NCBI GenBank assembly: GCA_004009845.1
Contig: RMBW01000111.1
Location: 31,076 to 95,075 of the forward strand
Length of the DNA stretch: 64,000 bases
Direction of reading: 5' to 3'
Origin: Davidsoniella eucalypti
Lineage: Eukaryota > Ascomycota > Sordariomycetes > Microascales > Ceratocystidaceae
Shown: positions 57,644 through 64,000 of the stretch, one piece after another
Numbering within the stretch: position 1 is the first letter of the stretch
Layout: each line of letters begins with the position of its first letter
Translations under genes and position numbers: made by a program
The notes under the pieces: generated by a model
What the model was told of the DNA's origin: nothing
The model's database searches: none
What the model saw: the letters and a program-made list of their open reading frames with translations, nothing else

Positions 57644-60538
57644 ATGAACCGCTTCAGAACCAAGCGTAAGGGCAAGGACAAGGAGGACTACACGCCTCCT
57701 CTGGCCAAGGCACCGACTGAAGAGTCCATAAACGCGAGCCCGTTCAAGATGTTTGGAAAGTCCAAGAAGAGCATCGACGAAATCAAGCCAGACCTCGACC
57801 TCGAAAATGCCCTGCCTCCCCAGGATGATTTCCGGACAAGTCTTCTCATGACCGGCCTATCAGCGAGATTCTCCATGTTGCGCGAGCAAGACGACCCAAC
57901 CACAAAAATAGGCAAGGCCAGCGACGACAGCGTGCTGTTCCCAAACCGCTCCTCAAGGGGCCTGGACTACATGTTCGGCGGCCTTGGTGATATCGCAGAG
58001 GTAGAGTCCATACGCAACAGACCATATGGAACCCTCCACGAATCAGAAGATGGGGCGTCCATAATGAACCGCGGCAAGCCCACTGATGGAAACAACGTGT
58101 TCGGAGGCCGGCAGAAGATATACAAGATCTCGCCATCCGGCAACATGGGCAAGGCTTTGTATGAAGACGATGTGTCGATGTCTGCTTTCCAGCGCTGGCG
58201 TGTCCAGGAGAGAGAGCGCAGGCAAAAAGAGGAGATCAACGGCGATGGCCAGGGCGCGTTCTGGGACACTTCGATCTCACAAAGCGAGTATGAACAGTAT
58301 CGGGAGCAACAGGCAGAAGCCGAAGCCGAAGCCGAGGCCGAGCAGCAAAAGCCCGAGTCGCCTCCAAGTTTCGCTCGCAAGAAGACCATGGACTCTGTCG
58401 TGTCAGAGTCAACGTCCCTGTCCTCGCAGCCCGCGGGCTCGATGTCGGCATCCACTACTGCCTCCTCTCTCCCCCGCCAGCCATCTATTAAGCAACTACA
58501 GGTTTCCCAGTCTGCCGAAGCAGCAGCCGCACCCAAGACCGGCTCCGCGACGCCACAGGCCCAGCCAGCCGTCGACAAGTCTGTGGCGCGCACCCGCAGA
58601 CTATACGAGCAGTCTCTGAACCAAGAGCTGCAAGACCACCAGAACTCCTCGCTCAGCCGCATGGACACGCTCGCGCGCAGATTCGGACCCCGCACCACCG
58701 AACACCCTATCGGCAGCATGCTAATCGACCGTGGCGTCGGCCCTGACCGCAGACTGCTTGCCAAGTCAAGCGCGCCTAACCTGCAGACTCGCCCGATCAG
58801 CGGAAGCTCCACGTCCGGCCCCATGGACGAGCTCAAGTCTAATGACCTTAAGCCCCCCTATGGCGGAATCCCTCCACTGAGCCCCCCGATGAGCGACGCG
58901 GGCGAAGCCAGAGGCTTCAAGACCGCCCAGCCGTACGACGAGAACCGCTATGCCCAGCGCCAACTGCAGCTCAAGGCCGGCCGTGATACTCCCTCGCAGT
59001 CAGAGACTGCCTCTATCCAATCCTCCAACCGCTCTGAATCCCCTCTCCCCGGCCCCGACGGAGTGATCCGTCGAATTCCACCCCCTGGACGTGCCCCCGG
59101 AAAGCTCGATCCCAACAGACTGACCTTCCTGGAAGTCGAGGAGCTCGAGTCCGACCGGGCCCGTACACCGTCACTTGTGAGTACCAACACTTCTCGGCGC
59201 TCATTTGTCGATCATAACGACCATCCTGCTTTGAGGGACAACAAGGAGAATTCTGTCCATGTACCAGTTTCTTCACCTCTTGCCGATCAAATTTCTCCTG
59301 TGTCGACCAACACGACTCCTAACAGCGCTGGACTTAGCGGAATGGTTCGAGCTCATCTGAGAAGCGATAGTAACGCTTCCTCACTGTACGACGATGCCTC
59401 CATCAACGAGTCCTTTTCCCGAATCAACCCCTTGAGATCCGAGCCTTCTGCCGACGACATTAGCAACAACCGAGACTCATCCGCCAAGCAAAGTCTCCAT
59501 GGCAACGACGATTTCGCCAACCAACTAGCCGATCGAGCGCGCATAGTCCGCGAGAAGCTGAGCTACTACACCGAAAGCGAAGTGTCGCGTCCTGCGTCGC
59601 CGTCCTTCATGGCTAGCAAGACGAGCAAGGGCTCCCTGAGAGAGCCGAAGAACCTGAAGATGCTGGGCATCAGCAGCCCTATTAACTCCGGACCTAGCCC
59701 CAGCCGCATCGCCTTTGAAGAGCACGAGTCTGCTCTGCCCTCTCCGGCGCTGGACTACCGGCCATCGGAAGACGAGAACCAGAACATCCACCCCGGGCTC
59801 AAGCAGTTCCGCCAGGCCCGTCGGGAGATGCAACGCCAGATGCACGCTAACGAGCCTCAGTCGCCGGGACGGTCTCGCAACGTGAGCCGCCCTCCTGTCT
59901 CCTACCAGAAGCGGGACTCGGACGAAGTACGCGCCAGCGTTGGATCTCGGACGTCGTCTGACCACGAGAGAGACCGCAGCAACTCCGACGCCAGTAACAG
60001 CAGCCGAGGCGCGCGTCCTCCTATGCGTTCTGCCAGCGGCTATTCGAGCAGCGGCAGATCTCCTGTCCCCCCGCCGCAGGGCATGTACAGCAGCCGGACT
60101 AATTCTCCAGCTGGCCGTGGCCTGTCGGTGAACACCCAGGGCCGCATTGCCGAGTCTTCGATGCCTACTCCCACTTCTGCCTCCCCTCTTCGGCTTGACG
60201 AGTCCGCGAGACGACGCGTCAGCAAAAAGGAGATCTCAGAACCTACTTTTGTCTCTTCGACGTCTCGCGTTCCTACCGTCACTCTTCCCGAGGGCCAATC
60301 TCGCTCTCGCTCAACGTCTGGTGCCGTGCCCGATCTGCACATCAAAACTTCTGCTGCTCCTCCAGTTCCCCCGATCAACCCCCGGAGACGCAATGTCTTG
60401 GGCAGTCTGATGGGCCGCAAGGACGACGAGGGCATCAACAACTCTCATCTGCCTCCTACGCCCATGACGCCCAACTATAGCACTGATATCGAGGAAACTC
60501 GGTCAATGCCTGGTGGCTTCTCTGGCGGCATGTTCTAA
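57644..60538 (+). CDS. Large Ser-rich conserved fungal protein of unknown function
   Basis: A single exon encodes 964 aa. The N-terminal 200 residues are the most ordered and match, from memory, a conserved block of filamentous-fungal hypothetical proteins. The block includes FRTSLLMTGLSARFSMLREQDD, which reads as two adjoining segments, and GGRQKIYKI, then ALYEDDVSMSAFQRWR. An EAEAEAEAE run lies near 226-234. The remainder is Ser/Pro/Arg-rich and disordered, with short conserved patches such as RLTFLEVEELESDRARTPS, a charged helix IHPGLKQFRQARREMQRQM, and a C-terminal basic patch RRRNVLGSLMGRKDD. There is no signal peptide or membrane segment. It is probably a cytosolic, heavily phosphorylated scaffold, but that is inference. 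Codon use is GC-rich compared with its flanks. Confidence 0.85.
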   Translation: MNRFRTKRKGKDKEDYTPPLAKAPTEESINASPFKMFGKSKKSIDEIKPDLDLENALPPQDDFRTSLLMTGLSARFSMLREQDDPTTKIGKASDDSVLFPNRSSRGLDYMFGGLGDIAEVESIRNRPYGTLHESEDGASIMNRGKPTDGNNVFGGRQKIYKISPSGNMGKALYEDDVSMSAFQRWRVQERERRQKEEINGDGQGAFWDTSISQSEYEQYREQQAEAEAEAEAEQQKPESPPSFARKKTMDSVVSESTSLSSQPAGSMSASTTASSLPRQPSIKQLQVSQSAEAAAAPKTGSATPQAQPAVDKSVARTRRLYEQSLNQELQDHQNSSLSRMDTLARRFGPRTTEHPIGSMLIDRGVGPDRRLLAKSSAPNLQTRPISGSSTSGPMDELKSNDLKPPYGGIPPLSPPMSDAGEARGFKTAQPYDENRYAQRQLQLKAGRDTPSQSETASIQSSNRSESPLPGPDGVIRRIPPPGRAPGKLDPNRLTFLEVEELESDRARTPSLVSTNTSRRSFVDHNDHPALRDNKENSVHVPVSSPLADQISPVSTNTTPNSAGLSGMVRAHLRSDSNASSLYDDASINESFSRINPLRSEPSADDISNNRDSSAKQSLHGNDDFANQLADRARIVREKLSYYTESEVSRPASPSFMASKTSKGSLREPKNLKMLGISSPINSGPSPSRIAFEEHESALPSPALDYRPSEDENQNIHPGLKQFRQARREMQRQMHANEPQSPGRSRNVSRPPVSYQKRDSDEVRASVGSRTSSDHERDRSNSDASNSSRGARPPMRSASGYSSSGRSPVPPPQGMYSSRTNSPAGRGLSVNTQGRIAESSMPTPTSASPLRLDESARRRVSKKEISEPTFVSSTSRVPTVTLPEGQSRSRSTSGAVPDLHIKTSAAPPVPPINPRRRNVLGSLMGRKDDEGINNSHLPPTPMTPNYSTDIEETRSMPGGFSGGMF

Positions 60539-61166
60539 GCTGTATAAATGTTAGGTTTGTTATTTATGTATTCGCGCTCTCTTGGGCTTTGTTTTTTTGT
60601 GTTTTTGTTTTGTTTTTCTAGGCATTGGTTTCTCTTACAAGAGGGGCAATTCCCCCTTTGGCATGGCGTCGGGCAGGCTTCCCAAATTTATATTATCTTG
60701 TTTTTCTTTTTATTCAACCTTCTTTGTCTCATTTGCTACTATTACTATTACTACCAACTACACTTTATATCTCATTCTTTTTTTGCAAGCCGAAAGGCGG
60801 TTGCTTTTCATGTTTCTAGCTTTGTTCCCTGGCTCTACTTTTTTGTTTAATATCTTGCGACTTATCGGCGCATAAAACGATTACTGGTTTCTTTTCGATG
60901 CATCTTTATGTCTTAATCTATTATACATACTAGTTATACTTGACTTGTTTCAATCTTATCTTATACACTTGGTGAATTTATCTTCGGATTATAAGTACTT
61001 GATGAATGAAAAATCTATCTGCAGAGGGGTATCACGTCGATTATATATAAATTGTATGTTGAATAGCATATAAACGAGGTCTAGAGCGGAGCACAGCTAC
61101 AACGCATCAGATCTGCGCCTATAAGGCTTTGAAAGAGTCAGAGAGAGGACGCCCTCAGGTTCTGTC
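60539..61166. other. Convergent 3' spacer
   Basis: T-rich 628-bp sequence between the stops of the large conserved gene (+) and the MFS gene (-). The first 340 bp is strongly T-rich and likely 3' UTR. No gene is seen. Confidence 0.5.
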
Positions 61167-63009
61167 TTAAGCCGTGGCTCCCACCTCGCGGATAGAGTCA
61201 CGGTGCACCTTCGCCAGCCAGGTAGTGGCCATATACTTGCGGATTCTCTTGCCCCAGAGCATGAAGGGGATTAGCGCGAGGTTGTTGAGTACCACGAGCG
61301 CACAGAAGATGCCGGAGATGGTGACGGCATATCCGTCCTTGAGAATCCACGAGAGCAGATCGAGAGACATGCCGAAGGAGATGGCCTGTTTGCCGAGGTT
61401 CATGGCGATCAACATCTCGCTGACATTGGCAGTGTAGCTGTCGATGGCGTAGGCCAGGGTGAAGGTGAAGAAGAAGTAGCTGGCGAACTGGTTGATGGTG
61501 ACGCCGACGAAGTAGACGATCCAGTGCAGGCGCTTCTCGGCAGCAATGCCGTAGATGATGAGCCCGATGGGGGAAAGGAACATGGCGGGGATCATGGCGC
61601 CCAGACGCATCTCAGCCTCACGCACCATGTTGTTCTTGCGGGTCAGGTAGGCGGCCAGACGATCAGACGACGAGAAGAACGGCAAAGCCAGCGCGTAACC
61701 TATAATGATGGCCACGGCGATGAGACCAGACGACAGCGCAGACCAGTTGTAGGGCGGAGCGGTGATGAGGATGGGGAAGGTGAAGTTGAAGGCGAAAGCG
61801 CTAAGGCCGATGTAGATGCCGTAGGTAGTCACGACCCAGAACACGTGAGGCACCAGGAAGTAGGTGAACGAACGAGCCATCATGATCCAGAAGTCGGACT
61901 CGCGATCCCACACACCCCAGAACTTGAGCGTCTCGAGGAAAGGGCGGCGCGAAGGGATGGTGGTAGACGAAGCCGAAGAGCAAGCCTCCTTGGGAGACTT
62001 GGCATCAGAGGTCTCATCGACATCGGTCAAAGAAGGCGCGGGCACATGGTCGATCTTGCGGACATAGTACGTCTCTTCAACGAGGAAGAAGGCGGCGACC
62101 AGCAGGGCGCCGGCAAAGGCAAGCTCGACGTAGAAGAACAGGCGCCACGAGTAGCCACCGCCCAGCATGTAGCCGGCGTATAGAGGGCCAGTCGCACCGA
62201 GACCGAGAGCGGCCGTGTAGAAGCCGAGACGGGTGCCGCGTTCGTGAAGGAAGAAGACATCGTTGATCAGTTGCACGGGCAGGGCCTCGCACACGCCAGA
62301 GCCAAAGGAATGGACGACGCGGGCAGCCATGAGACCGCTGTAAGAGGTAGCCCGAGAAGCACCGAGAAGACCGCAGCAGTACTGTTTTGGTTGGTAGGGA
62401 TTGTTAGCTGGCACGGCCAAGCCAGACATGGCGAGAAAAGAAGGGCACAACATACGATGATTAGAGACAGAAGCATGACGGGACGGCGCCCGAACTTGTG
62501 GTACAGCGGCACCATGATCAAAGCCGAGAAGCCAAACGCCAGGTTGGAGTACGAGACCAGCCGGGACGCAGCGGTCTCGCTGACCTCGAAGATCTCGGCA
62601 AAGGTGGTGATGTAGGCCGAAGGACCAACCAGCGCCGAGTTACCCAGGAAGGAGTACAGGGCACAGATGACCAGGATGGCGTTCTTCTTGGCCTGCGGCC
62701 ACTGGAGGGGATCGTTGGGATCCTGCGCCGGCACGGGGAACAGCGCCTGGCCAAAGCCAGTAGCTTCGCCCTCTGCATAGAAAGACATCTGGTTAGTATA
62801 CAGGGAAACAGATATGGTGCGGCAGCGACAACAGCCCAAACAAAGGACAACGGCGTACCAACGACAGTCAGGTTGACAGTCCCGGGAATCTCTTCGGCGC
62901 GCGCAGAGCTCTTGATCAGCTTGGGGCGGTTCTTGTTGGCCGGAGACTTGATCGTCGGCGAGCTGGCAGCAGGCGCCGCCCCTGCGGCAACCTTCTCAAT
63001 ATCGGCCAT
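61167..63009 (-). CDS. MFS transporter, DHA1-like (three exons)
   Basis: The exons are 63009..62859, 62772..62456 and 62381..61167, giving 560 aa; introns are 86 and 74 nt. A 50-residue cytosolic N-terminus leads to the motif DPNDPLQWPQAKKNAIL, typical of fungal drug:H+ antiporter-like MFS proteins. Helices follow, with FGRRPVMLL (motif A), then HERGTRLGFYTAALGLGATGPLYAGYML (motif-C-like region, read as two adjoining parts). A central Ser/Asp-rich loop and six further helices end in RKYMATTWLAK. Such proteins export drugs or move small organic compounds at the plasma membrane; the substrate is unknown. Intron 1 has two possible acceptors (CAG at 62789 and 62773); only the second keeps frame. 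An ATG at 62788, just inside the intron, is in frame with exon 2 and could start a shorter protein. Confidence 0.87.
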
Positions 63010-64000
63010 TATGCAAAGAAGATACGAGAAAGGGAATGTGCGCGAGATGTGTCAGAAAGGGGACAAGGAACAGAAAAGACAAGATAGCAGGCCAGTGCTG
63101 GTATGACGAGGAGGAGATGAAGGAAAGAAGACGAGATCGACAGAGCGGCCGCAGCCAAACGGACCGGCACGACGGGTTTATATATGCAGATTGGTCTAGT
63201 CTCAGCACGACGGACGCCAGGAGAATAAAAAGTCAGTGTCTGGTAGTATGGGAGCTAGCAGGAGTTAGAAATCAAAGCTCCAGTCTCGCCTTCTCTCCTC
63301 CACCGCCCGGCCCCCCGATTCACATCAACAATAAAATACAACAGCTAAAACAACGAGGGCAGGCCAGATACTTGGAAGCTAGGCTAGTGCCACAGAAGGA
63401 TGAAGGAGCACGAGTGGCCTGGTTGCATTTTTTCTTTGGGAGCAAAAAGTAAAGTATTTGCCCGCTTGTAACTCTGAAATTAGCCAAGGCAGGCAAACGG
63501 ACTTGATCTTCCAAGTTGCCCTTGTTTTCTTTTTATGTGCGTTTGTGGATCTTCGATGCCAAAAGCCAAGAAATTGTAAAGCGTGTTTTGATATCAGATA
63601 GAAAAGCAGTTTCCCCAAAGCAAAGAAAAGAAAAAAAAAGAATTATAAACACCAAAAAAACCCACCTTAGGCATCTCCGCCGGCTAATTTGACTTCAACA
63701 TTGTGACTTCTTGTTGGAGAATAAAAAAGAAATAAAACTGACACATTCATTCTCGAAAAGCCCAGGATTTATTTGTTCATTTTCTTCAATTACCCTAGCC
63801 TCAGGATCAGATCGAAGATTCTGTTTTTTCCCTCCCCCAAATAAGACTAACACTCCAGTCACGAAAATATCGAGTTAATTAGCCGAAGTGCATGGTTTTT
63901 AGTGCAAACTCAGCTAGTCTCTTTTTCTTCTCCCCAAGATTTTGTTATATTTGCCTAGAAAAAACTAAATGGCTCTGAGCCCGTCATTTTTACTCTGTAT
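63010..64000. other. Upstream region of the MFS transporter
   Basis: About 990 bp up to the window edge. Purine-rich on the + strand near 63100-63160 and AT-rich beyond 63600. No gene is supported; the next gene would lie outside the window. Confidence 0.45.

Noticed and set aside
1..64000. tRNA, rRNA, CRISPR or telomeric arrays
   Set aside because: I looked for T-loop/anticodon patterns, rRNA-like blocks, spaced repeats and TTAGGG runs by eye and found none convincing. A tRNAscan-SE or Rfam run would be decisive.

Overview
The window looks like nuclear DNA of a filamentous ascomycete (Pezizomycotina); I cannot place the order. The evidence is short spliceosomal introns (mostly 49-90 nt, donors GTAAGT/GTATGT, CTAAC-type branch sites), CT-rich leaders before ATG, and proteins typical of this group: Sip5, Grc3, an RPA34-type Pol I subunit, Arp6, a TMEM135 homologue and several conserved fungal proteins of unknown role. 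I find 13 protein-coding genes, about one per 5 kb, with long AT-rich spacers between them. Exon structures were worked out by hand from reading-frame continuity and splice signals.

Layout. 0.7-4.2 kb: an F-box/zinc-binding gene whose 3' part is cut into very small exons, one of 7 nt, between long introns. 4.5-5.9 kb (-): ARP6. 7.6-8.8 kb (+): an aldo-keto reductase of the D-arabinose dehydrogenase type. 9.0-11.4 kb (-): SIP5. 13.2-13.9 kb: a hAT-like MITE. 14.8-16.6 kb (-): a six-exon sugar-transporter-like MFS gene. 17.4-22.8 kb: a head-to-head pair, RPA34 (-) and GRC3 (+), both linked to rRNA production. 23.4-24.6 kb: an internally deleted pogo/Fot1-type transposon ending 77 bp before the start codon of a seven-exon FAD monooxygenase (24.6-27.1 kb, +). 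27.3-28.6 kb: a reverse-transcriptase relic. 31.0-33.4 kb (+): a BTB-domain protein. 36.9-39.0 kb (+): a TMEM135-like membrane protein. 39.6-40.4 kb (-): a Ser/Thr-rich single-pass membrane protein. 43.7-44.1 kb (+): a small Cys-rich protein.

From about 44.1 to 57.6 kb I see no intact gene. This island holds a second MITE copy, a fragment of the same family, a second copy of the reverse-transcriptase relic, a decayed membrane-protein gene and a 495-bp element with 84-bp perfect inverted ends. After it come a large single-exon conserved fungal protein (57.6-60.5 kb, +) and an MFS transporter (61.2-63.0 kb, -).

I see no biosynthetic gene cluster, CRISPR array, rRNA or tRNA. Most genes are housekeeping or general fungal genes and do not form one pathway; RPA34/GRC3 is the only neighbouring pair with a shared biological theme. 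The most notable structures are the 7-nt microexon, the hAT-like MITE pair with target-site duplications, the perfect inverted-repeat element and the pogo remnant in the monooxygenase promoter.
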